Numbered from the stretch's first letter, positions 1 to 8,775 are shown. The stretch is DNA of 64,000 nt from MVRV01 sp964469905 (GCA_964469905.1 CAYXZW010000010.1:1-64000); one strand, 5' to 3'. The notes: a model not told the origin generated them from the sequence alone. A program made the numbers and translations.

Positions 1-181
1 CGGCGACCGCTCGGAGCGCATCCGCACTTATAATTTTCCGCAGGGCCGCATTACCGATCATCGTATCGGTATGACCCGCTATGATCTGGACAGTTTCTTA
101 AACGGCAATATCGGCACTATGATCGATGGGCTGGCGACCCATTATCAAGCGGAACTATTAAACAATAGCAATAATCTCTAA
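1..181 (+). CDS. prfA: Peptide chain release factor 1, C-terminal fragment
   Basis: The window opens inside this gene; 59 residues and the stop remain, read from base 2. The residues RIRTYNFPQGRITDHRIG, followed by a Met-Thr-Arg-Tyr-Asp-Leu segment, are the strongly conserved C-terminal part of bacterial RF1, which ends translation at UAA and UAG. The GGQ catalytic loop and the codon-recognition domain lie upstream of the window. The stop is 31 bp before prmC, which methylates the GGQ glutamine of release factors, and prfA-prmC is a very common pair. RF2 is a conceivable alternative, but the neighbouring prmC and the tail sequence favour RF1. Confidence 0.9.
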   Translation, partial: GDRSERIRTYNFPQGRITDHRIGMTRYDLDSFLNGNIGTMIDGLATHYQAELLNNSNNL

Positions 182-212
182 TTATCGCCATTAGACAGCA
201 CGGATTCAGAAC

Positions 213-1073
213 ATGCTAGTTCGTGATATTCTTATTGAAGCTGCCCGTAATTTTACCATTGCGGGGATTGCTTCACCGCAATTGGACGCGGAAATATTGC
301 TATCCTTCTGTATGCACTGTGAGAGACTGGATTTTTTTAAAAATCCGGCCGTACCGGTAGATGAAAAAACGCTGGCCCTTTTTCAGAAACTGGTGGAACG
401 CAGACTAAAATGGGAACCGGTGGCCTACATAACCGGGCATAAGGAATTCTGGTCTTTCGTTCTGGAAGTCAATAATTCTGTTCTAATTCCCCGGCCGGAT
501 ACGGAAGTACTGGTGGAAGAGGCGCTCAATATCTCCGGGCAGTTGGATTGCAAGGAAATTAAGATATTAGATATCGGAACAGGCAGCGGAGCGATTGCCC
601 TGGCCCTGGCTTCCGAAATCCCCCTAGCCCGTTTGCTGGCAACTGATATTTCTACCGCAGCTCTTGCTCTGGCTGCCCAAAATGCTCGCAATCTGAAGTT
701 GGATACTCAAATAGAATTCCGGCTGGCTGATTTATTTAAGCCGGTTGATGATTTTTTTGATATAATTGTTTCTAATCCGCCTTATATTGCGGCAGACGAA
801 TACGAAAAATTACCGGCCGGAGTTAAAAATTATGAGCCGGCGGAAGCGCTCCGAGCAGGTACCGATGGCCTGGATTACTATCGAAAAATAATTGTTCAAG
901 CCCCCGGTCATTTGAATAATAATGGTTGGCTTCTGCTGGAAATAGGGTCAACTCAAGATGCGCCAATCGTTGATATTTTTAATGCATCCGGGCAATATAG
1001 TGATATAAGCATAAGAAAAGATTACGCCGGGCTGCCGCGGGTAATTAAAGCAAGGAGAGAAACAAGTGGATAA
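213..1073 (+). CDS. prmC: Release factor glutamine N5-methyltransferase PrmC
   Basis: A 286-residue SAM-dependent methyltransferase that methylates the GGQ glutamine of release factors in the cytoplasm. The N-terminal helical domain (about 1-90) is followed by a Rossmann methyltransferase domain with the SAM-binding motif ILDIGTGSGAIALALA (about 117-132) and the substrate-binding NPPY signature at 188-191. The length is normal for the family. It starts at ATG 213 just after prfA. Its last codons overlap murA by 8 bp and contain the murA ribosome-binding site AAGGAGA (1052-1058), so prfA-prmC-murA are probably co-transcribed. Confidence 0.95.
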   Translation: MLVRDILIEAARNFTIAGIASPQLDAEILLSFCMHCERLDFFKNPAVPVDEKTLALFQKLVERRLKWEPVAYITGHKEFWSFVLEVNNSVLIPRPDTEVLVEEALNISGQLDCKEIKILDIGTGSGAIALALASEIPLARLLATDISTAALALAAQNARNLKLDTQIEFRLADLFKPVDDFFDIIVSNPPYIAADEYEKLPAGVKNYEPAEALRAGTDGLDYYRKIIVQAPGHLNNNGWLLLEIGSTQDAPIVDIFNASGQYSDISIRKDYAGLPRVIKARRETSG

Positions 1074-2313
1074 ATTTATTATTCAAGGGGGAAAGCCCCT
1101 TTCCGGAGATGTTCATATCAGTGGGGCCAAAAATGCCGCGCTGCCTGTTTTAGCGTCAGCCTTGCTCGCCCCCGGAACAAGCACTTTCCATAACATACCG
1201 GATCTGGTTGATATCAAGACAATTAAAAAATTGTTAAAAAATTTGGGTGTGGAAATTGAGGGCAATGAAACGGTTAAAATTAATGCCGAAAAAATTACCA
1301 ACCACGAGGCTCCCTATGATCTGGTGAAAACGATGCGGGCTTCCGTGCTGGTTTTGGGGCCGCTTGTTGCCCGTCAGGGGATGGCACGAGTATCGCTGCC
1401 CGGCGGATGCGCCATCGGTGCAAGGCCCGTTAATCTGCACATTAAAGCCCTGCAGGAACTGGGCGCGCATGTCGAATTAAATAACGGGTATATTGAAGCA
1501 AAAGCAAAAAAATTAAAAGGCGCGGATATTTATTTTGATATTCCCACGGTAACCGGTACCGAAAATATCATGATGGCTGCGGTTCTGGCGGAAGGCACAA
1601 CGGTATTAAACAATGCCGCCTGTGAACCGGAGATCGTCAATCTGGCTGATGTTTTAAAGGGCATGGGGGCGAAAATCTCCGGTGCCGGCACGGATGTTAT
1701 TACCATTGAAGGTGTAACTTCGCTTGCGCCTACGGAAGCATCAATTATTCCCGATCGGATTGAAGCCGGTACTTTCATGATTGCCGCCGGCATGACCCGC
1801 GGCGAGATAAACATTCTGGGCTGTAATTCCCATCATCTGGAAGCATTAATCAATAAACTGCGCGATACCGGAATGAAGATCAAGCCTATTGCCGGCGGAT
1901 TGAAAGTATCGTGCGGTCAAAAGATAAACAGTGTTGACGTAAAGACTCTTCCCTACCCGGGCTTTGCCACAGATCTGCAAGCCCAAATGATGGCCTACAT
2001 GTCTATCGGCAGCGGCTTGAGTGTAATCAATGAAACTGTTTTTGAAAACCGCTTCATGCATGTCAGCGAGTTGATGAGGATGGGTGCAGATATAATTATT
2101 CAGGGCAGCAGCGCTATTGTCCGCGGAGTGCCCACCTTGCGCGGCGCCCAGACAATGGCAACAGATTTGCGGGCATCCGCTTCGCTGCTTCTGGCAGCGC
2201 TGGTTGCGGAAGGGACAACGGAAATTTCCCGCGTCTATCACATTGACCGCGGATATCAGGGAATAGAAAAGAAATTTTCCGCCCTGGGGGCGGATATTAA
2301 GAGGATCAAGTAA
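1066..2313 (+). CDS. murA: UDP-N-acetylglucosamine 1-carboxyvinyltransferase MurA
   Basis: Catalyses the first committed step of peptidoglycan synthesis, transfer of enolpyruvate from PEP to UDP-GlcNAc. The protein has 415 residues, close to the usual ~419. It starts at GTG 1066 with AAGGAGA 7 bp upstream. The active-site loop reads LPGGCAIGARPVNLH with Cys115, the residue alkylated by fosfomycin in the E. coli enzyme, so intrinsic fosfomycin resistance by the Cys-to-Asp change is not expected. The N-terminal GAKNAALP motif binds UDP-GlcNAc. The gene overlaps the end of prmC and is followed by dispersed palindrome A1. Confidence 0.97.
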   Translation: MDKFIIQGGKPLSGDVHISGAKNAALPVLASALLAPGTSTFHNIPDLVDIKTIKKLLKNLGVEIEGNETVKINAEKITNHEAPYDLVKTMRASVLVLGPLVARQGMARVSLPGGCAIGARPVNLHIKALQELGAHVELNNGYIEAKAKKLKGADIYFDIPTVTGTENIMMAAVLAEGTTVLNNAACEPEIVNLADVLKGMGAKISGAGTDVITIEGVTSLAPTEASIIPDRIEAGTFMIAAGMTRGEINILGCNSHHLEALINKLRDTGMKIKPIAGGLKVSCGQKINSVDVKTLPYPGFATDLQAQMMAYMSIGSGLSVINETVFENRFMHVSELMRMGADIIIQGSSAIVRGVPTLRGAQTMATDLRASASLLLAALVAEGTTEISRVYHIDRGYQGIEKKFSALGADIKRIK

Positions 2314-2325
2314 TTATGACAACTC

Positions 2326-2444
2326 GTTAAAAAATCCATCTGCGGCGTTGCGCTTCATCTTTAAGTCGTTGCGACGTACGAAAAAGTACGTCTCGCTCCT
2401 AACGATTTGCGCGCCTTGCATCTGGAGCTTTTTACCAAGTTGCC
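2326..2444. repeat. Dispersed palindromic element, family A, copy 1
   Basis: An intergenic imperfect inverted repeat between murA and hisD. The outer arms are TTAAAAAATCC...GGCGTTGCGC on the left and GCGCGCCTTGCATCTGG...CTTTTTACC on the right, which pair imperfectly. The centre is a perfect hairpin, GACGTAC (2373-2379) and GTACGTC (2386-2392). Related copies lie at 49898-50023 (opposite orientation) and 50769-50890 (same orientation). No coding capacity is seen. It may form a long RNA hairpin that ends or shields the murA transcript. It resembles REP/BIME-type dispersed elements in design, but I cannot name the family. Confidence 0.75.
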
Positions 2445-2485
2445 TTCGTCTGAAAAACACAGGACTTCTTTAGAGGTAACTGATT

Positions 2486-3784
2486 ATGAGAATTATTAAA
2501 GCCGATGCCGTTGAATTCGGCGATTTTTTTCGCCAACTGCGCCTGCGGGGAGGTGCCTTTACTCCCGAACTTTTAGCATCTGTGGTGGAAATAGTGCGCG
2601 ACGTTGCCGTCAGGGGCGATGAAGCTCTGTTTGAATATACGGCAAAATTCGACCAGTACGAACTTTCCGCGGCAACAGTAGAAGTTACTGCCGAAGAAAG
2701 AAAGGCAGCGCTGGATGCGGTGCCACCGGAAGATCTGGACGTAATCAAACTGGCCGCACAGCGCATTGAAAAATATCACAAAAAACAGATTGCCCAAAGC
2801 TGGATTGCCAATGATGAAGACGGCGTGGAAGCAGGCCAGCGAATTTTGCCTTTGCAGCGCGTCGGTATTTATGCCCCCGGCGGCAAGGCAGTTTATCCCT
2901 CAACTTTGCTGATGGCGGCTATTCCGGCCCGCATTGCGGGGGTCAAAGAAATTATTCTGGTTACACCCACTAAAGATGGCAAACTCAATCCGTTAATTGC
3001 CGCCGCCGCGGAAATCAGCGGTGTAGAACGTATTTTTAAAGTAGGCGGGGCGCAGGCAGTAGCGGCACTGGCCTACGGCACGAAAACAATTCCCCGGGTG
3101 GATAAAATTGTGGGCCCCGGCAATGCCTATGTGGCCGCGGCCAAGAAGCTGGTTTTCGGCCAGGTGGATATTGATATGATAGCCGGGCCCAGTGAAGTTG
3201 TCGTGATCGCCGATAAAACAGCAAACGCTTCCTTTGCTGCGGCTGATCTGCTGGCCCAGTTGGAGCATGATGAAATGGCTGCCGCCGTTCTCTTGACACC
3301 GGATGAAACTCTAGCCGCGGAAGTGGCGGAGGAAGTGGCGAGACAAATGAAAGCCCTGTCGCGTACCGCAATTATCGAGAAATCATTGGCCCGGTATGGC
3401 GCGATCATCATTACCGCCGATATTGATGAAGCCGTAGAACTGTCCAATGTTTTTGCGCCGGAGCATTTGGAGTTGATGGTGGAAAATCCGGCCGGTGTTT
3501 TAGGGCAGGTGCGCAATGCCGGCTCTGTTTTCCTGGGCTCTTTCACACCGGAAGCCCTGGGAGACTATATGGCCGGGACAAACCATATTCTGCCGACTGA
3601 AGGCACGGCGCGTTTTTCTTCTCCTCTGGGAGTTTATGATTTTATCAAACGGATGAGTGTGCTGCAATGTTCGCCTGCGGCGCTGGCTAAACTGGGCGGC
3701 AAGACGGCTCATTTTGCGCAGATGGAAGGCCTTGATGCTCATGCCAATTCGGTTAACGTAAGAATTAAAAACTTCACAAAATAA
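2486..3784 (+). CDS. hisD: Histidinol dehydrogenase HisD
   Basis: Catalyses the last two oxidations of histidine synthesis, L-histidinol to L-histidine, with NAD and Zn. The protein has 432 residues, a normal length. The catalytic pair Glu326-His327 lies in FAPEHLEL. The metal-binding region DLLAQLEHDEMA and the loop GDYMAGTNHILPT are present, as is GPSEVVVIAD. It starts at ATG 2486 with AGAGGTAA upstream. It stands alone here, with no other his genes in the window. Its 3' end overlaps the convergent hydrolase gene at 3774 by 11 bp. Confidence 0.96.
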   Translation: MRIIKADAVEFGDFFRQLRLRGGAFTPELLASVVEIVRDVAVRGDEALFEYTAKFDQYELSAATVEVTAEERKAALDAVPPEDLDVIKLAAQRIEKYHKKQIAQSWIANDEDGVEAGQRILPLQRVGIYAPGGKAVYPSTLLMAAIPARIAGVKEIILVTPTKDGKLNPLIAAAAEISGVERIFKVGGAQAVAALAYGTKTIPRVDKIVGPGNAYVAAAKKLVFGQVDIDMIAGPSEVVVIADKTANASFAAADLLAQLEHDEMAAAVLLTPDETLAAEVAEEVARQMKALSRTAIIEKSLARYGAIIITADIDEAVELSNVFAPEHLELMVENPAGVLGQVRNAGSVFLGSFTPEALGDYMAGTNHILPTEGTARFSSPLGVYDFIKRMSVLQCSPAALAKLGGKTAHFAQMEGLDAHANSVNVRIKNFTK

Positions 3785-4550
3785 TTGTCTCGTTTACGGC
3801 CATAATCCGGACTTCCGTTTCCGGGCAATGCTCCCGCACTTGCTTGACGAAGGGATCGATATCAACTGTCCTGGAAACAGGGGGATAGAAATCATCCTGA
3901 TGGTTGGGTATGACCAGGCGCGGCCGGAGCACCCGGACATATTGCAGGGCGATGTCACAAATATGTGTGTGGCCCTGCAGGGGCACCAGCAACAGGTCGA
4001 GGGGAAAAGCGGCAAGACGTTCCAATTCCTGGCGCGTTGACCCGCCGCTGCCGAAGTGATGTATGTTATATCCATTGATGGAAAAACGCCAGCTCAGCAC
4101 CTCGCCTTTGGGATAGGCCTTGATGATTTTTGCCAGACGGCGATATTGTTTCCCTGCCCGCAACAGGGTTTTGGCAATAAGCGGCAGATCAAATTTGATG
4201 TGTCGGCTGAAGAAAGCCTGGGCCCGGTATCCGCCGCAATCGGCCAGATAGCCGTCTGATTTAATCATATTTATACGGCTGCTGTCCACACCTGCCCGCA
4301 ACAGAGTAGAGGCCGCGATTTCCGAACAATACACTTCGGCTGCACCCCGTGCCATAATATCGGGGACATCGCAGAGATGATCGAAGTGACCGTGAGTAAT
4401 AAATATCTGACCGGCCCCGGCAACATCTTGCGGTTGCAGGTTCTGGACAGGTCGGGCTTGCGGATTGCGCGAAAGATAGGGATCGATGAGAAATGTTTGA
4501 TCGTTAGCTGCAATCTCGAAACCTGCCGTACCCAGCCACGTAAGCTTCAT
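3774..4550 (-). CDS. Metallo-beta-lactamase-fold metal-dependent hydrolase (UlaG-like)
   Basis: A 258-residue cytoplasmic protein of the MBL-fold metal-dependent hydrolase group. The N-terminus MKLTWLGTAGFEI is typical of UlaG-like proteins, followed by LIDPYLSRNP. The metal motif THGHFDH gives His53, His55, Asp57 and His58. A later His in a GHTH segment and a NHQDDFYPP segment near the C-terminus probably complete the site. The substrate is unknown; family members act on phosphodiesters, lactones or N-acyl phospholipids. The start at ATG 4550 has AAGGGCGG upstream. The SMR exporter gene lies 34 bp upstream on the same strand. Confidence 0.8.
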   Translation of the reverse strand: MKLTWLGTAGFEIAANDQTFLIDPYLSRNPQARPVQNLQPQDVAGAGQIFITHGHFDHLCDVPDIMARGAAEVYCSEIAASTLLRAGVDSSRINMIKSDGYLADCGGYRAQAFFSRHIKFDLPLIAKTLLRAGKQYRRLAKIIKAYPKGEVLSWRFSINGYNIHHFGSGGSTRQELERLAAFPLDLLLVPLQGHTHICDIALQYVRVLRPRLVIPNHQDDFYPPVSRTVDIDPFVKQVREHCPETEVRIMAVNETIIL

Positions 4551-4584
4551 ATCCGCCCTTTTTCTCCGGTGTATTATGGCCGTT

Positions 4585-4914
4585 TTACTTATGGGCCATT
4601 TTTAACCCCACTATGCCGGCAATTATCAATACTACAGACAATACCCTTACCAGACTGGCCTGGTCTTTAAAGAGCAGAATTCCCGCCACAAATGTTCCCA
4701 CAGCACCAATGCCTGTCCACACGGCATAGGCCGTTCCCATGGGAATACTTTTCTGGGCAATCCATAAAAAAAGACCGCTTAATCCCATGGAGAGAACAGC
4801 TAAAACGATCCCCAAGACCTTATATGATTGCAATGTTGACAGCTGGGATATTTTCAGTCCCAGCGGCCAACCGATCTCACATATTCCGGCCAGTATTAAT
4901 ATCAACCATTCCAT
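4585..4914 (-). CDS. sugE: SMR-family exporter, Gdx/SugE type
   Basis: A 109-residue inner-membrane protein with four predicted transmembrane helices, a typical small multidrug resistance length. The essential membrane Glu is E13 in AGICEIGWPLGLK. The motif WTGIGAVGTF in helix 3 is characteristic of the Gdx (formerly SugE) branch, whose established substrate is guanidinium in exchange for protons; the drug-exporting EmrE branch differs here. No guanidine riboswitch was recognised upstream. It sits 7 bp from the end of the downstream-numbered MaoC gene (4922) and is probably the third gene of that minus-strand operon. Confidence 0.85.
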   Translation of the reverse strand: MEWLILILAGICEIGWPLGLKISQLSTLQSYKVLGIVLAVLSMGLSGLFLWIAQKSIPMGTAYAVWTGIGAVGTFVAGILLFKDQASLVRVLSVVLIIAGIVGLKMAHK

Positions 4915-4921
4915 AAATTAT

Positions 4922-5356
4922 TCAGCTTTTCGCAGGAAGCGATACTGTTGCGAGGCCCGGAGCGGCTATCTTGCCCTCTTGGTTTTCCAACCAGAGCTCG
5001 CATTCGACATAATTTTTACCCTCGCGGGAATACTTGTTTTTAACCTTGCCCCGGCATGTCAATGTCTCTCCCGGAAAGTTACTGGCTTTGTGCGTACAGG
5101 AAAGTTTGTGCAACTTTCCTAGTTCCCCTATCCATTCCAGCACCAGGCGACTCAGTAGCGCGCATTTATTGGGACCGTGAACGATAATATCCGGCATGCC
5201 CATGAGCCTGGCAAAATCCTTGTCATAATGTATCTCGTAGAAATCTTTTACCGCTGACGCCCACTTGACCACACTGCGGGTGGTAATAATTTCCTTTACC
5301 TGATGCGGTATATCCTGCCCTATTGTTACATCCTCAAAGTATACTGGCGCGTTCAT
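4922..5356 (-). CDS. MaoC-like (R)-enoyl-CoA hydratase-type protein
   Basis: A 144-residue single hot-dog-fold protein. The MaoC hydratase signature is visible around residues 38-60: a DFYEIHYDKDFA segment, then IIVHGPNKCALLSR, giving the Asp/His dyad region that binds water across an enoyl-CoA double bond. It is paired with the FAS1-type hot-dog gene encoded 27 bp upstream (5384-5854). Such pairs usually form a heterodimeric hydratase in which one half carries the catalytic residues. The start is ATG 5356 with GGAG in the leader. The substrate chain is unknown. Confidence 0.8.
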   Translation of the reverse strand: MNAPVYFEDVTIGQDIPHQVKEIITTRSVVKWASAVKDFYEIHYDKDFARLMGMPDIIVHGPNKCALLSRLVLEWIGELGKLHKLSCTHKASNFPGETLTCRGKVKNKYSREGKNYVECELWLENQEGKIAAPGLATVSLPAKS

Positions 5357-5383
5357 CCTTATGGTTATCTCCTTTAAGTTTAT

Positions 5384-5854
5384 CTACCCGGCAATCATTA
5401 TTTCTGTGGGACGGTAGATGGCGACCACTTCATCGCGCTGGTTGGTATAGGTGATCTCGGAAGTAATGAAAAGCATCTTCCCCCTGTTGCCGTCCTTTTC
5501 GGTTAGATTCAGAAGTTTTCCCTGCGGCGTCAATACGTCACCGGCGTGGACATCGGCCATAAATTCCCATTCGTCACTACCGTGCAGAACGGCAACTACC
5601 GGAAAGGGGAATTTCAGAACTTCCAGCGGTGCGCTCAACTGCAAATCATATGTCGGCAACATCGGCGGCGCCAGTACACTGCTATGGCCCTTGCTTCTGG
5701 CGTATGCTTCATCAAGGTAAAGAGGGTTGAGATAATTCATCGCTTCCGCCATGTTGCGAATAGTGCCCTTTTCCACTTCAAACGGCCCTCCGGAGTTCAG
5801 CGGCTTACCGATGGCGGCACGCATCTCCTCCGTGATTAATGATTGCTCGGTCAT
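5384..5854 (-). CDS. FAS1-like/MaoC N-terminal hot-dog dehydratase subunit
   Basis: A 156-residue hot-dog-fold protein, probably the non-catalytic partner of the MaoC protein at 4922-5356. Visible features are an N-terminal acidic helix, then MNYLNPLYLDEAYARSKGH, APPMLPTYDL and a GSDEWEFMADVHAGD segment, the last typical of MaoC N-terminal domains. I chose ATG 5854 because AGGAGG lies upstream. The frame stays open to a TTG at 5932, but that extension is not family-like and begins within the leader. A sigma70-like promoter with palindromes lies at 5961-5989. The two genes and sugE look like one operon. Confidence 0.8.
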   Translation of the reverse strand: MTEQSLITEEMRAAIGKPLNSGGPFEVEKGTIRNMAEAMNYLNPLYLDEAYARSKGHSSVLAPPMLPTYDLQLSAPLEVLKFPFPVVAVLHGSDEWEFMADVHAGDVLTPQGKLLNLTEKDGNRGKMLFITSEITYTNQRDEVVAIYRPTEIMIAG

Positions 5855-5934
5855 TGCAGAGTTGTAACCTCCTGTTATGCGTTGATAAGGCGTGACTTCA
5901 TTATAGTTGTCTTCAAACACCCCGAAATTCAACT

Positions 5935-6000
5935 AACGATATTTTTTATCGTTCGGGGCCATGTAACGATAAATGTCGTTGTCTGTCAATAAATATTGAC
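5935..6000 (-). promoter_or_regulatory. Promoter with palindromic operator candidates for the MaoC pair
   Basis: On the minus strand, TTGACA (5984-5989) and TTACAT (5961-5966) are 17 bp apart, a sigma70-like arrangement. The -35 box lies inside the perfect palindrome GTCAATAAATATTGAC (5985-6000). Downstream, AACGATA and TATCGTT form a 7-bp inverted repeat (5935-5941 and 5947-5953). A related AACGA/TCGTT pair overlaps the -10 box (5965-5980). These arrangements suit a repressor operator, but no regulator gene is adjacent. Confidence 0.6.
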
Positions 6001-6089
6001 CTGCTTTTATTGGCGGAACAGAGAGGATAATAAGGATTAAAGTCTTTGCTTTCTCATGTTTTGGAATGTTATCGGCCGTAATCAGAACT

Positions 6090-7724
6090 TCAGGCCGCAG
6101 AATGTTCCCGGCCGGACTTCTCCAGATAGTATTCGTAACTGCCGTTGTAAATGCGCATCTGGCCATGATCGATTTCAAAGACACGGTTGACCAGACAGCG
6201 CAGAAAGTGGCGGTCATGGCTGACAAGCACAACCGTGCCGGAAAAGTTTTGCAGGGCGTTAAGCAGCGTTTCGCGGGACTGGATATCAAGATGGTTGGTC
6301 GGTTCATCGAGGATCAGCAAGTTGATCGGTTGCACCAGCATTGTTGCCAGAACCACCCTGCTTTTTTCACCACCGGATAACTTGTCAATCCGTTTGTAAA
6401 TATCATCACCCTGAAACAGAAAAGCGGCGCAGAGATTACGCAGCGTACCGAGATGCGCCTGCGGCATGGCATCCTGCACTGTTTCCAAAACGGTCTTCTG
6501 CGGCTGCAGAATGTCCATCGCCTGCTGGCTGAAATAGCCGGGGTAAACATTGGCTCCCAGATTCATGCTGCCGGTTGAAGGCTCGGCCTGGCTGGCCAGC
6601 ACTTTTAAAAAGGTGGACTTGCCGGCCCCGTTGACACCGACCACGGCGATCTTTTCCGTCCGCCGGATGACGCCGGTGATGCCGCCAAAAACGGATTTGG
6701 TGCCCCCGTCCGGCAGGGGCCAGACTTTCCCCAGGGCATCGAGTTTGACAACATCGTCGCCGCTGCGCGGCGGTTCGGCAAACTCGAACTTGATGGAGCG
6801 TTGTTCAACCGGTATTTCAATGCGTTCAATCTTGTCTATCTTCTTGATACGTGACTGCACCTGGGAGGCATGGGAGGCCCTGGCTGCGAAACGGGCAATG
6901 AAGTCCTCTTCCTTGGCCAGCATTTCCTGCTGACGGCGGTGACTGGCCAGCAGCTGCTCGCGCCGAATTTCCCGTTCCCGCAGATAAAAATCGTAATTGC
7001 CGCTGTAAGTAGTGATAGTGCGGTTAGCCACCTCAACAATGCGGTTCACCACCCGATTCATAAATTCACGGTCATGGCTGGTCATTAACAGTGCGCCCGT
7101 AAATGAGTTTTGCAGCCATTCCTCGAGCCAAATAATCGATTCCACATCCAGATGGTTAGTCGGTTCATCCAACAAGAGCACATCCGGATTGATTGATAGT
7201 ATTTTGGCGAGCGCAATGCGCATTTTCCATCCGCCGCTGAAAGTTTCCACCGGGTGATTATAGCTCTCCGGCCCGATGCCCAGTCCCGTGAGAATAATCT
7301 GCGCGCGGCTTTCCAGATCATAACCGCCGCGGTGCTCGAAGGCGGCCTGAATGTTGCCATAGCGCGTGAGCAGATCGGCCATTTCATCTTCTTCCAGCGG
7401 CTGGCACATGGCGTCTTCCATCTGGGCAATCTGCTCCCCTAGTTCCATAACGTCCCCGGAGGCGGACATGACTTCCGCGAGCGCCGAGCGGCCGGACATG
7501 GCGCCGACATCCTGAGAAAAATAGCCGCAGACAGTATTGCGCGCTTTGGTGATTTCTCCGGCATCGAACTCTTCTTCGCCCATAATCAGACGAAAGATAC
7601 TTGTCTTGCCCGCGCCGTTGGGGCCCACCAGGCCGCTGCGCGACCCGGGCAATATCTGAAAACTGGCATCCCGAAACAGGATTTGCGGTCCATGTTGTTT
7701 ACTGATGCCGCTGAAATGAATCAT
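6090..7724 (-). CDS. ABC-F family ATPase (ribosome-associated type)
   Basis: A 544-residue soluble protein with two ABC ATPase domains and no membrane segments, the ABC-F pattern. Domain 1 has Walker A GPNGAGKTS, signature FSGGWKMR and Walker B LLLDEPTNHLD. Domain 2 has GVNGAGKST, LSGGEKSR and LILDEPTNHLD. The charged linker between them (about 240-310) corresponds to the P-site tRNA interaction motif. Family members act on the ribosome, as translation factors or in antibiotic protection; the exact subgroup (Uup, YbiT, YdiF-like) is not resolved. I chose ATG 7724, preceded by AAGGGG, where MIHFSGISKQHG begins the domain; the open frame extends 20 codons further upstream. Confidence 0.9.
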   Translation of the reverse strand: MIHFSGISKQHGPQILFRDASFQILPGSRSGLVGPNGAGKTSIFRLIMGEEEFDAGEITKARNTVCGYFSQDVGAMSGRSALAEVMSASGDVMELGEQIAQMEDAMCQPLEEDEMADLLTRYGNIQAAFEHRGGYDLESRAQIILTGLGIGPESYNHPVETFSGGWKMRIALAKILSINPDVLLLDEPTNHLDVESIIWLEEWLQNSFTGALLMTSHDREFMNRVVNRIVEVANRTITTYSGNYDFYLREREIRREQLLASHRRQQEMLAKEEDFIARFAARASHASQVQSRIKKIDKIERIEIPVEQRSIKFEFAEPPRSGDDVVKLDALGKVWPLPDGGTKSVFGGITGVIRRTEKIAVVGVNGAGKSTFLKVLASQAEPSTGSMNLGANVYPGYFSQQAMDILQPQKTVLETVQDAMPQAHLGTLRNLCAAFLFQGDDIYKRIDKLSGGEKSRVVLATMLVQPINLLILDEPTNHLDIQSRETLLNALQNFSGTVVLVSHDRHFLRCLVNRVFEIDHGQMRIYNGSYEYYLEKSGREHSAA

Positions 7725-7794
7725 ATAGTTTGAACCCCTTTTTAAACAGGGCGGACTGGTAACATATTCATGATTTTCCAGCAAGTCATCATTT

Positions 7795-7865
7795 AAAGGG
7801 GACGGTTGTCCATGATTTCTCGGGTTTAGATAAATGCTGTTATTTCAAGACCTGGCTGTATGCTC
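7795..7865 (+). repeat. Inverted-repeat partner D, copy 1
   Basis: A segment of about 70 bp beginning AAAGGGGACG and containing TTAGATAAATGCTGT, then CAAGACCTG and TATGCT. It reappears in inverted orientation at 10221-10290 with few differences. The two copies bracket the lipoprotein and CCG-protein genes. It resembles the non-coding ends of miniature or IS200/IS605-associated elements, but no transposase is present. A partial tip, AAAGGGGACGC, also occurs at 8775-8785. Confidence 0.7.
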
Positions 7866-7977
7866 ACGATCGTATGGTAGAAAGCAGAGAATAAAATGTT
7901 CCTCAACGCACTTGATAAAAAAGATGAATTACCTTAATAGAATTGCCATTAATAGAATTATCCAAGGGAGAATAGTC

Positions 7978-8775
7978 ATGAAGAAAGTTATATCCGTATT
8001 AGTAATTATTACATTTCTTGCCGGGTGTGTTAGCTCACCAATTATTCCTCAAAAACAGATAGTAAGCAATTTCAAAAAGATAAAAGTTGTAGCAATTGAG
8101 CCACTTCCCTTAGAAATGCCATTTGATATTAGTAATATAAGTGCATCAAAAGGAGCAATTCTCGTAGTCGGTGCAGTATTAGGAGGAGCATTAGGTGGTG
8201 CCATTGCTGGTGCAATAGCTGCATCTATGGAAAGTGAAACTGAAAAAGATGCTATGAAATCTGCCGAAGTTGAAAAATCATTAAGAGAAGGAACTGAGTG
8301 GATTCCAACAGTTATCTTGTCTGATTACGCTACTCGTCAAATTAATGGGACAGGAAAATCCGCAGAGCGGTTACTAACTTTGCAACCAATCCCGGGTGTT
8401 GTAAATCGTAGATATGCTGACTATGAAGAAAATTGGCTGAGATATACTAGAGCATGGTATGATGCTGAGACATCGCAACTTGATTATAGTGAGATAAAAA
8501 TTAATGATGCTGACTTGGTCGCAGAGGTTGGGCTGGTCGTTTATTCAGCAGGTTCCAAACCTTATTTAATAGTAAAAGTTGCTGTAAAACTTGTCGATCC
8601 ATCAACTAAAAAAGTTATTGGGCGAGCAAAGGATTATAAAATAACTGATATTGGGAATCTGGAGGATATGCTGGCTAATAATGGCCTGAAATTCAAGCAG
8701 GAGTTTACAAAGATAGGTGAAATGTTAACAAAGAAATGTTTAGCTGAGCTTAATTTGTTAGAGGCTGACTCATGA
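7978..8775 (+). CDS. Predicted lipoprotein with a glycine-zipper segment
   Basis: A 265-residue exported lipoprotein. The signal peptide MKKVISVLVIITFLAGC ends in a lipobox (FLAGC), with Cys17 as the lipidation site. Residues about 58-82 are a Gly/Ala-rich hydrophobic stretch (GGALGGAIAGAIAAS), a glycine-zipper pattern that can insert in or oligomerise on a membrane. The rest is soluble and rich in Lys and Asp. I chose ATG 7978, with AAGGGAG upstream; the frame is open 48 codons earlier but not plausible. Codon use is AT-rich compared with both neighbours, and the gene lies between the inverted D repeats, suggesting acquisition. Function unknown. Confidence 0.75.
   Translation: MKKVISVLVIITFLAGCVSSPIIPQKQIVSNFKKIKVVAIEPLPLEMPFDISNISASKGAILVVGAVLGGALGGAIAGAIAASMESETEKDAMKSAEVEKSLREGTEWIPTVILSDYATRQINGTGKSAERLLTLQPIPGVVNRRYADYEENWLRYTRAWYDAETSQLDYSEIKINDADLVAEVGLVVYSAGSKPYLIVKVAVKLVDPSTKKVIGRAKDYKITDIGNLEDMLANNGLKFKQEFTKIGEMLTKKCLAELNLLEADS

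Noticed and set aside
1846..2241. 131-codon ORF antisense to murA
   Set aside because: murA is secure by motif and length; this is a shadow.
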